The notes: a model not told the origin generated them from the sequence alone. DNA of 64,000 nucleotides from Nostoc spongiaeforme FACHB-130 (GCF_014698475.1 NZ_JACJTB010000007.1:102933-166932), one strand, 5' to 3'; counted from the stretch's first letter, positions 26,222-35,555 are shown. Program-made: numbers and translations.

Positions 26222-27619
26222 ATGAACGTTTTATCGCAAAATGTGAAATTTGATGCTGACTTGTTGAGAAAATATGATCAGCCTTTACCTCGTTACACTA
26301 GTTATCCTCCCGCTACAGAGTTAACAGAGGATTTTGAACAAGCTGATTTTAAAGCAGCGATCGCAGTTGGCAATTACAAGAAAACACCTCTATCACTCTA
26401 TTGTCATATTCCCTTTTGTGAAAGTGCTTGTTATTTCTGCGGTTGTAACACTGTTATTACTCCCAATAAAATACTTGCTGAACCTTATTTAAATTATTTG
26501 ATTCGGGATATTCAGCGAGTAGCATCTTTAATTCATCACGAACGCACTGTTCAACAATTACATTGGGGTGGTGGAACTCCTAACTATTTATCGCTACGTC
26601 AAGTCGAGGCTTTATGGTATGCACTCAATCATTGTTTTGATTTTGATGATGATGCAGAAATTTCTATTGAAGTCAATCCGCGATTTTTAGATAGAGATTA
26701 CCTATTTGCTTTAAAAGATTTAGGTTTTAATCGCATTAGTTTTGGCATTCAAGATTTTAATTTGCAAGTACAACAAGCTGTTAACCGCATTCAGCCGGAA
26801 GAAATGCTGTTTCAGGTAATGGATTGGGTGCGCGATGCTGGTTTTACTAGTGTGAATGTTGATTTAATTTATGGCTTACCCTATCAAACTTTAGAGACTT
26901 TTAAAAGTACAGTTAACAAGACAATTCAACTCAATCCAGACCGAATTGCGGTATTTAATTTTGCTTATGTACCTTGGTTAAAACCAATTCAACGTTTAAT
27001 TCCGCAAGAGGCTTTGCCATTAGCTGAAGAAAAATTGCGAATTTTGCAGATGTCGATTGAAGAATTAAGCAACAATGGCTATGTTTTTATCGGGATGGAT
27101 CATTTTGCTAAACCGAATGATGAATTAGCGATCGCCCAACAACAAGGGCAACTACATCGCAACTTCCAAGGCTATACCACCAAACCAAAATCTGATTTAT
27201 TAGCATTTGGGATGAGTTCAATTAGTATGCTGCATGATGTGTATGTGCAGAATCATAAACGACTAAAAAATTACTATCAAGCAATTAATAGTGATGAATT
27301 ACCCATTGAAAAAGGAGTGAAACTAAATCAAGATGATGTTGTGCGCCGGACAATCATTATGGAATTAATGTGTCAATTTCAGCTTTCACCAGACAAAATA
27401 GAAGAAAAATATCATTTACATTTTGATGGTGATTTTGCTGAATATTTTCAAAGAGAGCAATTACAACTACGGTTATTAGAAGCTGATGGTTTGATTAAAC
27501 TTTCTCCTAATCAAATTGAAGTTACACCAAGCGGTAGATTACTCATTCGGAATATCGCGGCTGTCTTTGATGTTTATCTGCGGGAACGAGCAAATATTGG
27601 TTATTCTAAAGCGATTTGA
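26222..27619 (+). CDS. hemN: Oxygen-independent coproporphyrinogen III oxidase
   Basis: A 465-residue radical SAM enzyme catalysing the same decarboxylations as HemF but without O2. The cluster cysteines are Cys66, Cys70 and Cys73 in CHIPFCESACYFCGCN, with HemN's extra cysteine Cys75 (CxxxCxxCxC). Other signatures: LHWGGGTPNYLS, ISIEVNPRFLDRDY, LGFNRISFGIQDFN and NVDLIYGLPYQT. The C-terminal HemN domain (about 365-460, ELMCQFQLSPDKIEEKY) is present, which separates true HemN from HemW. ATG 26222 is preferred to an upstream TTG. It is needed when oxygen is scarce, for example at night or in heterocysts. Confidence 0.95.
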   Translation: MNVLSQNVKFDADLLRKYDQPLPRYTSYPPATELTEDFEQADFKAAIAVGNYKKTPLSLYCHIPFCESACYFCGCNTVITPNKILAEPYLNYLIRDIQRVASLIHHERTVQQLHWGGGTPNYLSLRQVEALWYALNHCFDFDDDAEISIEVNPRFLDRDYLFALKDLGFNRISFGIQDFNLQVQQAVNRIQPEEMLFQVMDWVRDAGFTSVNVDLIYGLPYQTLETFKSTVNKTIQLNPDRIAVFNFAYVPWLKPIQRLIPQEALPLAEEKLRILQMSIEELSNNGYVFIGMDHFAKPNDELAIAQQQGQLHRNFQGYTTKPKSDLLAFGMSSISMLHDVYVQNHKRLKNYYQAINSDELPIEKGVKLNQDDVVRRTIIMELMCQFQLSPDKIEEKYHLHFDGDFAEYFQREQLQLRLLEADGLIKLSPNQIEVTPSGRLLIRNIAAVFDVYLRERANIGYSKAI

Positions 27620-27716
27620 AGAATTAGCAATTGGGAGTGAGAAAGTCAAAAAGTTATTTAATTTTTTAGTTTTAACTCCCCGAATTTTGGCTTTTGAATT
27701 GGTATGAGGAGTGTTT

Positions 27717-28571
27717 GTGAAATTTAATTCCATGAGAAATTGGTCAGATAATCCCCAATCATTACGTCTTGATTGGCTAACTGTCGCATTTTTTGCGATA
27801 ATTCATGCCCTGGCATTGTTAGCACCGTGGTTTTTTTCTTGGTCAGCGTTGGGTGTGATGTTATTGCTGCATTGGCTATTTGGCAGTATTGGAGTTTGCC
27901 TGGGATATCACAGAATGTTGAGCCATCGTAGCTTGCGTGTGCCTAAGTGGTTGGAATATGCGATCGCAATTTTGGGGGCGCTATCTTTGCAAGGCGGGCC
28001 AATATTCTGGGTAGCAGGACATCGTTTACATCATGCTCACACAGAAGATGAATACAAAGATCCCTACTCTGCCCGCAGGGGTTTTTGGTGGAGTCATGTT
28101 TTATGGATTTTCTACCCCAACAAGGAATTCTTTGATTATGACTGCTACCAAAGATATACACCTGATTTAGCGCGAGATGCCTTTTACCGTTGGCTAAATC
28201 GCTACTTTTTACTATTACAAATTCCCGTTGCTTTGTTGTTATATGCCCTTGGCGGTTGGTCATTTGTCATCTATGGTGTGTTTTTGAGATGTGTAATTTT
28301 GTGGCACACAACTTGGTTTATTAACTCAGTAACCCACATGTGGGGATATCGCACATTTGAGTGTAATGATAATTCGCGTAATCTCTGGTGGGCGGCGATT
28401 CTCACCTATGGCGAGGGATGGCACAACAATCACCATGCCTATCCTCATGTAGCGAGGTGTGGTTGGCGCTGGTGGGAAATTGATATGACTTGGTGGGCAA
28501 TTAAATTATTGAAAAACCTGCGTCTGGCACAAGATGTCAACTTGCCACCGAAATTAAGTAGGTCAGTGTAA
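27717..28571 (+). CDS. Acyl-lipid delta-9 type fatty acid desaturase
   Basis: A 284-residue membrane diiron desaturase. The three histidine boxes are HRMLSH (about 65-70), HRLHHAH (102-108) and HNNHHAYPH (236-244). Hydrophobic segments at about 18-62, 78-100 and 162-195 give the usual four-helix topology. It resembles DesC-type delta-9 desaturases, which introduce the first double bond in membrane acyl chains with O2 and ferredoxin. GTG 27717 is preferred because AGGAG is at 27707-27711; ATG 27732 and GTG 27711 are alternatives. It lies 97 bp after hemN on the same strand, so it may be part of the low-oxygen unit. Some cyanobacteria induce such genes micro-aerobically. Confidence 0.88.
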   Translation: MKFNSMRNWSDNPQSLRLDWLTVAFFAIIHALALLAPWFFSWSALGVMLLLHWLFGSIGVCLGYHRMLSHRSLRVPKWLEYAIAILGALSLQGGPIFWVAGHRLHHAHTEDEYKDPYSARRGFWWSHVLWIFYPNKEFFDYDCYQRYTPDLARDAFYRWLNRYFLLLQIPVALLLYALGGWSFVIYGVFLRCVILWHTTWFINSVTHMWGYRTFECNDNSRNLWWAAILTYGEGWHNNHHAYPHVARCGWRWWEIDMTWWAIKLLKNLRLAQDVNLPPKLSRSV

Positions 28572-28685
28572 ATAATTATTGTGGGGATAAGGCAGGGAGC
28601 AGGGGGAGAAAGAGTTTGAGCCTTATTTACTTTTCCTCGCATAGCTTGGTTTTATTGCACTGGCTTATTTAGAGTTGTTATTAGT

Positions 28686-28725
28686 ACAAAATGGTAGGGG
28701 TGAACGGCCACCCCTACCATTTTGT
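28686..28725. terminator. Perfect 17-bp hairpin between convergent genes
   Basis: ACAAAATGGTAGGGGTG (28686-28702) pairs without mismatch with 28709-28725 around loop AACGGC. A's on one side and T's on the other suit a bidirectional terminator for the desaturase and sigma factor genes. GTAGGGGTG/CACCCCTAC hairpins are also seen as dispersed elements in related genomes. Confidence 0.75.
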
Positions 28726-28855
28726 TTTCTTGATTTTCAAGATAGTTACTAAGCCAAAATTGGTTTTGAGTCTTAACTGAACCTTATAAAGCCAAAATGG
28801 GTAACATTCTCAAAAACTGAGTATCCTTTTTCTCACTCAGCAACGCCACTGAGGG

Positions 28856-28930
28856 AGTCGGCAAAGCCGATGACAGTCGCCTCAAGTCGGGAAACCCGCC
28901 CACGGCGCTGTCTCCCCAACGCAGTGGCTC
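28856..28930 (-). repeat. 75-bp GC-rich dispersed repeat, copy 2
   Basis: The reverse complement matches 1059-1133 at 74 of 75 positions. Confidence 0.9.
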
Positions 28931-28956
28931 CTCAGCACTCAAAACTCAGCATTCGA

Positions 28957-29907
28957 TCAAGAAGATAGATATTGCCCCATTTCTGGTTGTTGACGACGCA
29001 GAACATTCATGGCTTGCTGCTGAATTTGACGAACACGTTCGCGGCTGACATTGAGCTTTTCGCCAATCTGTGCCAAACTCCGTTCTTGATTATCTAGCAG
29101 TCCAAAACGCAAAATTAATACTTCACGTTGTACAGGTTTCAGTGAAGATAACCAGTTATCCAGGTCTTGACGCAGCATTTCTTGGGTAATTTGGTCGTTG
29201 GGGGAGACACCATCATCACTTAAAAGTTCACTGAGTTCTGTGTCTTGGTTATCGCCAACTTTTAAATCTAAAGAAATTGTCGAACTAGCAGCACTGAGAT
29301 ATTCTCGAATTTGGCTGGGTTCGATGTCCAATTTTTGACCAATTTCTGCCACCGAAGGACGACGACCGAGAGTTTGAAACAGTTCTCGCTGGACTTTCTT
29401 GATTTGATTGAGTTTTTCGTTAACGTGAATCGGTAGCCTAACAGTGCGGGATTTTTCAGCGATCGCTCTGGTGATAGCTTGGCTAATCCACCAGTAGGCG
29501 TAGGTTGACAACTTATAACCACGATTGGGGTCGAATTTTTCTATCCCTCGTTGCAAACCAATTGCACCTTCTTGAATCAAATCCAATAACTCTAGGTTGC
29601 GACGCTGATATTTTTTGGCGATAGAAACCACCAGTCGGAGGTTTGCTGTCACCATTTTTTGCTTTGCTCGTTGACCAATCTGGAGGATTTGAGTGATTTC
29701 AGATTCGTTTTTATTGACAAAATTAGCTAATTCTGCTAATGTAGGTTCCCTATCTAATTGTTCACTCAGCTTTTGTTTCTGCTCCTCAATGGCAATCATT
29801 TGCTGTACTTGCCTGCCATAAGTGATTTCTTGGTCTGAGGTGAGTAGAGGAAACTGGCCAATCTCTCGTAAATAAATGCGTACCATGTCAGGACTTAGGC
29901 TGGACAT
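28957..29907 (-). CDS. Group 2 sigma-70 family sigma factor, second copy
   Basis: 316 residues. Regions: 1.2 at about 5-40 (SPDMVRIYLREIGQFPLLTS), 2 with [18 protein letters not shown], 3 ([25 protein letters not shown], about 212-236) and 4.2 with LNVSRERVRQIQQQAMNVL. There is no region 1.1. It differs from the factor at 5817-6800 in several region 2.4 residues (WWISQ versus WWIRQ), so promoter preference may differ slightly. The specific Sig letter cannot be given from sequence alone. Single gene, separated by hairpins and repeats from the convergent desaturase gene. Confidence 0.92.
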   Translation of the reverse strand: MSSLSPDMVRIYLREIGQFPLLTSDQEITYGRQVQQMIAIEEQKQKLSEQLDREPTLAELANFVNKNESEITQILQIGQRAKQKMVTANLRLVVSIAKKYQRRNLELLDLIQEGAIGLQRGIEKFDPNRGYKLSTYAYWWISQAITRAIAEKSRTVRLPIHVNEKLNQIKKVQRELFQTLGRRPSVAEIGQKLDIEPSQIREYLSAASSTISLDLKVGDNQDTELSELLSDDGVSPNDQITQEMLRQDLDNWLSSLKPVQREVLILRFGLLDNQERSLAQIGEKLNVSRERVRQIQQQAMNVLRRQQPEMGQYLSS

Positions 29908-30125
29908 ACAACTTTCAAACTGTGCTTATTTGATAATTTCAGACGAATCTAAAAGTATAAATCAAATAGGCTCAGAAAAAATGCCAATTCGCACGAGCCA
30001 TTTTGTGCTGCGATCGCTATTTTGAAATAAGTCGAGTTATTCGTGCGATCGCCCACCGGATCTACTGATTTGGTAGCGATCGCTTTGGTAAAATAGCATA
30101 AATCATCATTGCTGATGTCAAATGA

Positions 30126-31067
30126 ATGACAAGATTCATCCATGACCAATTTTCCAAAGACTACCTAGAAGAACTCCTCAAACCATTCGGAACAGTCCAA
30201 GCACCAAGTCGAGTCGCAGCCGAAGTCAAAGAAATAGACGTATTATTCACACCAATTACCAACCAAACAGCTAATCTAGCCACATTGGGAATATTAGGCA
30301 GAATGGCCACAACACCAGCCATCTTTGAACCATTTCGCAACCCCGCATCAATAGACGAAATAGGCGATTGTATCTCTAAATTATTAGAAATCAAGAGCGC
30401 AATTCAACGAGAAGCAAAGCGCAACAAAAGTAAAATACCAGACACAGAAATTCCCCAATTGTGGATACTCACACCCACCGCCTCCAAAAATATCATTTCT
30501 GGCTATGGTGGGCAACTAAAATCAGATTGGGGAGATGGAATATACTTTTTACCCAAGTATTTTCGCACAGCCATAGTTGCAATTCATCAGTTACCATCAA
30601 CTCCCGAAACACTATGGCTGAGAATACTAGGACGTGGTAAGGTACAGCAGCAAGCGATTGATGAATTAGTCACACTCCCAACCACTTACCCATTCAAAAG
30701 AGTGACGCTAGAATTACTTTATAGCCTGCAACAAAATTTGCGAATCAATCAAAATATCGAAACAGATGATCGGGAGTTAGTGATGAGATTAGCACCACTG
30801 TATCAGGAAGACAGAGAACGCGCTAGACAAGAAGGTTTACAGGAAGGTTTAGAGCAAGGCTTACAGCAAGGTGTACAACAAGGAGAACAACAGCTAATTC
30901 TGCGGCTGTTAAATCGGCGTTTAGGAGAAATCGATATATCTTTAATCGAGCAGATTCAAGGATTATCTATCGAACAATTAGAATCTCTGGGAGAAGCATT
31001 GTTAGATTTTGCCATAGTGGCAGATTTAGAAGCTTGGTTAAGCCAACAACAAGATACAATCCAATAA
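30126..31067 (+). CDS. Rpn/DUF4351 protein (transposase/nuclease-like)
   Basis: 313 residues. The N-terminal part (about 1-180, starting MTRFIHDQFSKDYLEELLKPFG and including VAAEVKEIDVLFTP) is the Rpn/PD-(D/E)XK-like domain of a large cyanobacterial family often annotated as putative transposase or flagellar assembly protein H. Then comes a charged spacer with EG(L/V)xxGLxQG-type repeats (about 236-255). The C-terminal DUF4351 (about 257-305) reads LILRLLNRRLGEIDISLIEQI...LLDFAIVADLEAWL. The family is multicopy in cyanobacteria and linked to RecA-independent recombination or defence elsewhere. No neighbour suggests a partner; it is convergent with rbcS. Confidence 0.82.
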   Translation: MTRFIHDQFSKDYLEELLKPFGTVQAPSRVAAEVKEIDVLFTPITNQTANLATLGILGRMATTPAIFEPFRNPASIDEIGDCISKLLEIKSAIQREAKRNKSKIPDTEIPQLWILTPTASKNIISGYGGQLKSDWGDGIYFLPKYFRTAIVAIHQLPSTPETLWLRILGRGKVQQQAIDELVTLPTTYPFKRVTLELLYSLQQNLRINQNIETDDRELVMRLAPLYQEDRERARQEGLQEGLEQGLQQGVQQGEQQLILRLLNRRLGEIDISLIEQIQGLSIEQLESLGEALLDFAIVADLEAWLSQQQDTIQ

Positions 31068-31126
31068 ATTATTAATTTTGATTAAGTTGGAGCGATCGCA
31101 CTCAATAATAAACAAAATTTTATAAC

Positions 31127-31158
31127 AAAAAAAGAGAGGCTGTTGTTTCACCTCTCTT
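31127..31158 (-). terminator. Rho-independent terminator of rbcLXS operon
   Basis: Read on the minus strand, AAGAGAGG (31151-31158 complement) pairs with CCTCTCTT (31132-31139 complement) around an 11-nt loop, followed by a T-run (31127-31133). It lies about 55 bp past the rbcS stop. Confidence 0.8.
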
Positions 31159-31213
31159 ATTTAAATTTAGTTAACTCAGGTATCAGGACTGTTATCCCTT
31201 ACCTGTAACTTTT

Positions 31214-31543
31214 TCAATATCTGTTGGGTTTGTGAACAATGAAGCTGAGGATTTGGCACTGCTTGATGTTATCAAAACCTACAACACGGATGTAGTGGGT
31301 GGGATATTGAGAACGGCAAGCTTGAACTTCGCCTAATACTTCGCGGGTGGATTTAGCACCGAACAAAGGCAACTTCCACATTGTCCAGTAGAATTCGGTG
31401 GGTTCAGAAGTTTCGTTGAACTCGATCGCTGGGATGTAACCTTGATTCAGAATGTACTGAATTTGCTTTTCAATTTGAGCATCGCTCAGAGGGGGAAGAT
31501 AAGACAGGGTTTCGTAGCGGCGCTCTTTTGGTAGGGTTTGCAT
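31214..31543 (-). CDS. rbcS: RuBisCO small subunit
   Basis: 109 residues, full length for the cyanobacterial form IB small chain. Typical sequence: [27 protein letters not shown] at the N-terminus, [13 protein letters not shown] and [15 protein letters not shown]. It caps the L8 core to make the L8S8 holoenzyme, located in carboxysomes. It is the last gene of rbcL-rbcX-rbcS, 45 bp after rbcX, with a terminator downstream. Confidence 0.97.
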   Translation of the reverse strand: MQTLPKERRYETLSYLPPLSDAQIEKQIQYILNQGYIPAIEFNETSEPTEFYWTMWKLPLFGAKSTREVLGEVQACRSQYPTHYIRVVGFDNIKQCQILSFIVHKPNRY

Positions 31544-31588
31544 AGCTAATAATAAAGGTTTGCTATTGAGTGACGACTTGGATGTTTC

Positions 31589-31996
31589 CTAACTGGCTAA
31601 GTTATCCCAGTCAGGATCGGAAAATTGCTGTTGTTCTGATTCAGGACTGGGGTTAGTTAAACTCAGCTGCGTGATGCGTTCTAAGTGTTGGCGACGCTGT
31701 TCCATATTGGCTTGCTTAATACCAGTGCGAACCATTTCTGGTAAGAACTCTGCCACTTCTTCGGCTATATGTTCTCTAACTGTCATAATTCGCTGTGCTA
31801 AGTCAGGTTTGTGTTGGAAAAGTTGTTCAATATAAGCTTCTCCATCCTGAACTTTTCCGGCAGAAAAGTTATGCAGCCAAACAGCTAACGGTGGATTCGT
31901 TTCGCCTAGCTGTGCCAGTACAATCCTTAGCGCCTGATATGTTAGGTAGCTTTGGAGAGTTTTGGCTGTATCTTTCGCAATTTGCTTGAGATTCAT
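31589..31996 (-). CDS. rbcX: RuBisCO assembly chaperone RbcX
   Basis: A 135-residue all-helical RbcX. The N-terminal helix MNLKQIAKDTAKTLQSYLTY and the groove residues LAQLGETNPPLAVWLHNFS that bind the RbcL C-terminus are clear, as is LQRI..REHIAEEVAEFLPEMV. Dimers clamp the RbcL C-terminal peptide (EIKFEFE, present in the upstream rbcL) and promote L8 assembly. The C-terminal tail (about 115-135) is polar and variable. It lies between rbcL and rbcS, the standard order for Nostocales. Confidence 0.96.
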   Translation of the reverse strand: MNLKQIAKDTAKTLQSYLTYQALRIVLAQLGETNPPLAVWLHNFSAGKVQDGEAYIEQLFQHKPDLAQRIMTVREHIAEEVAEFLPEMVRTGIKQANMEQRRQHLERITQLSLTNPSPESEQQQFSDPDWDNLAS

Positions 31997-32016
31997 GCTT
32001 GACCCAGCCCAAATTT

Positions 32017-32083
32017 AAGTTAAAAGTAAAAAGTAATAAGTAAAAAGATTTTCTTTTACCTTTTAACTTTTTACCTTTTACTT
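32017..32083. repeat. rbcL-rbcX spacer repeats capable of pairing
   Basis: AAGTTAAAAGTAAAAAGTAA-type short repeats (32017-32046) face CTTTTACC/TTTTAACTTTTTACC repeats (32053-32081). The transcript could form a long AU-rich hairpin between rbcL and rbcX. Tandem-repeat variation in this spacer is known in Nostoc. Confidence 0.75.
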
Positions 32084-32088
32084 GATGA

Positions 32089-33519
32089 TCAGACGGTATC
32101 CATTGCCTCAAACTCGAACTTGATTTCTTTCCACAGTTCGCAAGCAGCAGCTAGTTCAGGAGACCACTTAGCAGCTTCACGAATAACATCGTTACCTTCA
32201 CGCGCCAAGTTGCGGCCTTCGTTACGAGCTTGGATACACGCTTCCAAAGCTACACGGTTAGCGGTTGCACCAGGAGCATTACCCCAGGGGTGTCCGAGTG
32301 TACCACCACCAAATTGTAGTACGGAGTCATCACCAAAGATTTCTACCAACGCGGGCATGTGCCATACGTGGATACCACCAGAAGCAACTGCCATAACACC
32401 AGGCAGAGAAGCCCAATCTTGGGTAAAGTAGATACCGCGAGACTTGTCTTGCTCAACGTAGTTTTCCCGCAACAGGTCAACGAAGCCCATTGTGATACCA
32501 CGTTCACCTTCTAATTTACCTACCACAGTACCGGTGTGGATGTGATCACCACCAGATAAACGTAGGGCTTTAGCTAATACACGGAAGTGAATACCGTGGT
32601 TCTTTTGACGGTCGATTACAGCGTGCATCGCGCGGTGGATGTGCAGCAATAAACCGTTGTCACGACACCAACGCGCCAAGGTGGTGTTAGCTGTGAAACC
32701 TGCTGTGAGGTAGTCGTGCATGATGATGGGCATATTGAGTTCTTTAGCGTACTCAGCCCGCTTCAACATTTCTTCGCAGGTAGGCGCGGTAACGTTGAGG
32801 TAGTGACCTTTGATTTCGCCTGTTTCAGCTTGAGACTTGTGGATAGCATCAGCTACGAACAAGAAGCGATCGCGCCATCTTTGGAATGGTGCAGAGTTGA
32901 TGTTTTCGTCGTCTTTTGTAAAGTCCAAACCGCCGCGCAAACACTCGTATACTGCACGACCGTAGTTCTTAGCAGACAAACCTAATTTGGGTTTGATTGT
33001 ACATCCCAACAGAGGACGACCGTATTTGTTTAACTTGTCGCGCTCAACTTGGATACCGTGGGGAGGGCCTTGGAAGGTCTTGATGTAAGCTACAGGGAAG
33101 CGAATGTCTTCCAAACGCAATGCCCGCAACGCTTTAAAACCAAATACGTTACCTACAATAGAGGTTAAAACGTTGGTGATGGAGCCTTCTTCAAAGAGAT
33201 CCAGAGGATAGGCAATGTAGGCAATAAACTGGTTGTCTTCGCCAGGAACTGGTTCGATATCGTAGCAACGACCTTTGTAACGATCTAGATCGGTTAATAA
33301 GTCTGTCCATACGGTTGTCCAAGTACCAGTAGAAGACTCAGCCGCTACAGCCGCAGCTGCTTCTTCAAAGGGAACTCCAGGCTGGGGTGTAACACGAAAC
33401 GCCGCCAGAAGATCCGTATCTTTAGGTGTGTAATCAGGTGTGTAATAAGTTAGTCTGTAATCTTGAACCCCGGCTTTATACCCAGCTTTTGACTGAGTCT
33501 TCGTTTGAGCGTAAGACAT
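32089..33519 (-). CDS. rbcL: RuBisCO large subunit, form IB
   Basis: 476 residues. The lysine carbamylated for Mg2+ binding is Lys202 in [11 protein letters not shown]; loop 6 lysine sits in [11 protein letters not shown]; active-site motifs [11 protein letters not shown] and HIHRAMHAV are intact, and the C-terminus [11 protein letters not shown] carries the RbcX-binding EIKFEFE. It catalyses CO2 fixation (and the competing oxygenation) of ribulose-1,5-bisphosphate. The ribosome binding site GAAGGA precedes the ATG by 5 nt. First gene of rbcLXS, with a large 5' region (33520-34426) that probably contains a distant promoter and leader. Confidence 0.98.
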   Translation of the reverse strand: MSYAQTKTQSKAGYKAGVQDYRLTYYTPDYTPKDTDLLAAFRVTPQPGVPFEEAAAAVAAESSTGTWTTVWTDLLTDLDRYKGRCYDIEPVPGEDNQFIAYIAYPLDLFEEGSITNVLTSIVGNVFGFKALRALRLEDIRFPVAYIKTFQGPPHGIQVERDKLNKYGRPLLGCTIKPKLGLSAKNYGRAVYECLRGGLDFTKDDENINSAPFQRWRDRFLFVADAIHKSQAETGEIKGHYLNVTAPTCEEMLKRAEYAKELNMPIIMHDYLTAGFTANTTLARWCRDNGLLLHIHRAMHAVIDRQKNHGIHFRVLAKALRLSGGDHIHTGTVVGKLEGERGITMGFVDLLRENYVEQDKSRGIYFTQDWASLPGVMAVASGGIHVWHMPALVEIFGDDSVLQFGGGTLGHPWGNAPGATANRVALEACIQARNEGRNLAREGNDVIREAAKWSPELAAACELWKEIKFEFEAMDTV

Positions 33520-34426
33520 ATCTATCCTTCCAAGATGTCACTCTTTTTACTTATCAAATCACGTTTTGTGCAACTTCCTCTCACCATTTTTTCACCCTCA
33601 TCACTAGAGGAGAAAGTTAGGCACAATTTTGTTGTTAGAGGTCGTCTTCGCCGAAGGGTAGCAGTTTTTCTTTAATTAACACTTGGTTTCTCACCAGTGC
33701 TGTTCACGCTCAGGAGTGCATATCCTGGCGCTTGCGCCCTTGTCGTATGAAAAAATTTCTTTTATCTATTCTTCTTGACTCGCTAAATCTTTGTAGCCTC
33801 CGTAAAAACTCTCTACTTTGCAGAAAGTATGAGGTTATTCTCGTTTACATCCGTTTAATTAAGGAAATGCGCGTTCTCGCTTACATTTCCGCACCCGCAC
33901 TCCTGCTGTGTTTCCAATTTGTAGAAAGCAAACCAGAAGAGACTTTGCGGGATGCTGATTTAGTCGAGTAGTCAGCGAAAGACAAAATTGCACACAACGT
34001 AATTTGTAACTTGTCTCACAATATATCAATAAATTGCATAAGTTATTCTTTGAAAATTTTTAACTTATATATTTAAATTTGTTATTACATAAAGATTTAA
34101 ACATTTTGTTAAAACTAATTTACAAATGTAGCTTCTAACTGTATGGAAATGTGAACAATAGATTTGGGGAGGGAATAGGGAAGGTTTCTTAACGGTCTGT
34201 GACTCTTGATTTAAGCCTCCGTCAAGACCTACTGCTTGTAGGCGGGGGACTCAGACCCAAGGTGGGGAGAGGGACAGTTACAAGTAACAAATGACTAATA
34301 ACTCAGTAATTTCTGGGAAAAATACTTGAAGACGATTTAAACAATATCAACAAAGGGAATACTGAGTTTAACCGCCAGCCAGTTTAGGCAATGGCTAAAC
34401 TTACTGTCTTTTGAGGAAATGTCACC
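33520..34426. other. Upstream region of rbcL, no convincing gene
   Basis: 907 bp between divergent rbcL and the propeller protein gene. A 79-codon plus-strand ORF (33732-33971) shows no family features and is rejected. In Anabaena rbcL is transcribed from a promoter several hundred bases upstream, so a long leader here would be expected. A GC-richer stretch at about 34215-34255 (GCCTCCGTCAAGACC, TAGGCGGGGGACTCAG) looks like a repeat or hairpin remnant. No NtcA-type GTA-N8-TAC site was found by eye. Confidence 0.55.
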
Positions 34427-35551
34427 GTGGTATTGTTTCGCAAGCGTATGAGTTTTTTGACGACTTCGATTTTGCTGGGGTTGATGACTTTGCCAAACAT
34501 TGGCCTGGTAATGATGACAAATCCAGCCAAGGCGCAAACCAATAGTGAAAATCCATCAACTCTGACTCCAGATGTTCAGCGATCGTCGGATGTGACTCCT
34601 TCTTACCCAGCTTCCGCACCACCGCCACAAGTCAAACCTTTACCAGACGAGAGAAATCTGGAGGAAAGGTCAATAGAAACAGATTACCGTGTCAGTAACT
34701 TGCTGAAAGACTTTAAAGGAAATTTGTGGGTGGGTTATTGGCGGGGATTATCGCGGATTGACCCCAAGACAGGTAAGATATTAGCGCGGGTAAATTTACC
34801 GAATGTGGCGATCGGTGCTTTAGCTCAAGACAAAGTGGGGCGTTTATGGGTGGGAACTTATGAAGGACTGATGCGAGTTGACCCCCGGACGAATGAAATT
34901 ACAGCGCAGAATTTGTTTTTACCTTCCAAGCGGGTGTTGTCGATGTTAGTTGACAAGCGCGGTTACTTGTGGGTGGGAACTGATAGCGGTTTAGCTTTAA
35001 TTAGTCCCGACCAAGGCTTAATTATGACGACAGTGAAAAATTTACCTGGAGTCAGTGCCAACACCTTAACTTTAGATGCAGAAGGTCAACTGTGGGTGGG
35101 GACTTTGGATGGTTTGGTTAGGGTAAACACTACCAACGCTTATATTATGAAGCGAATTGACGGTTTACCCGGTACAACAGTGCAAACCTTAGCTATTAGT
35201 CCAGAAGGGTTAATTTGGGCGGGAATGGCTAATAATTTGCTAGTAATTGACCCAAAAACTGATAAAGTGTTGCGATCGGTGACTCCATTGCGGGGAAAGA
35301 ATGTCACAGCAATAAAATTTGCCCAAGATGGTAGTGTTTGGGTAGGGACGAATAATGGTTTGTTACGATTAAATCCACATACAGGCGCACTTTTAGATCA
35401 AGTTGCGGGTCTTCCTTCTAGTCGAGTGCTTGCGCTTATACCAGATATTAGTAATAAATTATGGATCGGCACTAGTGAAGGTTTAGCTTGGTTAATGCCC
35501 AAAATGGGTGGTGCAAAACCCCATCTTGCTTTCAGTCGTGCAGTGAAATGA
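34427..35551 (+). CDS. Exported seven-bladed beta-propeller protein (two-component propeller type)
   Basis: 374 residues starting at GTG 34427 with GAGGA at 34412-34416. A signal peptide or anchor spans about residues 8-36 (ending PAKAQ). A Pro/Ser-rich linker (about 38-80) is followed by seven Reg_prop blades, each marked by LWVG-like WVG/WAG/WIG motifs (NLWVGYW, RLWVGTY, YLWVGTD, QLWVGTL, LIWAGMA, SVWVGTN, KLWIGTS). Such propellers are usually sensor ectodomains of hybrid histidine kinases, but here the protein ends after the propeller, so it is a free periplasmic propeller, possibly a ligand-binding or protein-interaction module. The partner is unknown. panB follows after 87 bp. Confidence 0.85.
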   Translation: MVLFRKRMSFLTTSILLGLMTLPNIGLVMMTNPAKAQTNSENPSTLTPDVQRSSDVTPSYPASAPPPQVKPLPDERNLEERSIETDYRVSNLLKDFKGNLWVGYWRGLSRIDPKTGKILARVNLPNVAIGALAQDKVGRLWVGTYEGLMRVDPRTNEITAQNLFLPSKRVLSMLVDKRGYLWVGTDSGLALISPDQGLIMTTVKNLPGVSANTLTLDAEGQLWVGTLDGLVRVNTTNAYIMKRIDGLPGTTVQTLAISPEGLIWAGMANNLLVIDPKTDKVLRSVTPLRGKNVTAIKFAQDGSVWVGTNNGLLRLNPHTGALLDQVAGLPSSRVLALIPDISNKLWIGTSEGLAWLMPKMGGAKPHLAFSRAVK

Positions 35552-35555
35552 GGGA

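Larger units (their letters stand above)
28572..28956. other. Convergent intergenic region with hairpin and repeats
   Basis: No gene. Contains a perfect hairpin (28686-28725), the second copy of the 75-bp repeat (28856-28930) and a short CTCAGCA STRR (28930-28951). Confidence 0.7.

Noticed and set aside
33732..33971. 79-codon plus-strand ORF upstream of rbcL
   Set aside because: No ATG with ribosome binding site, no recognisable domain, lies in the expected rbcL leader/promoter region.
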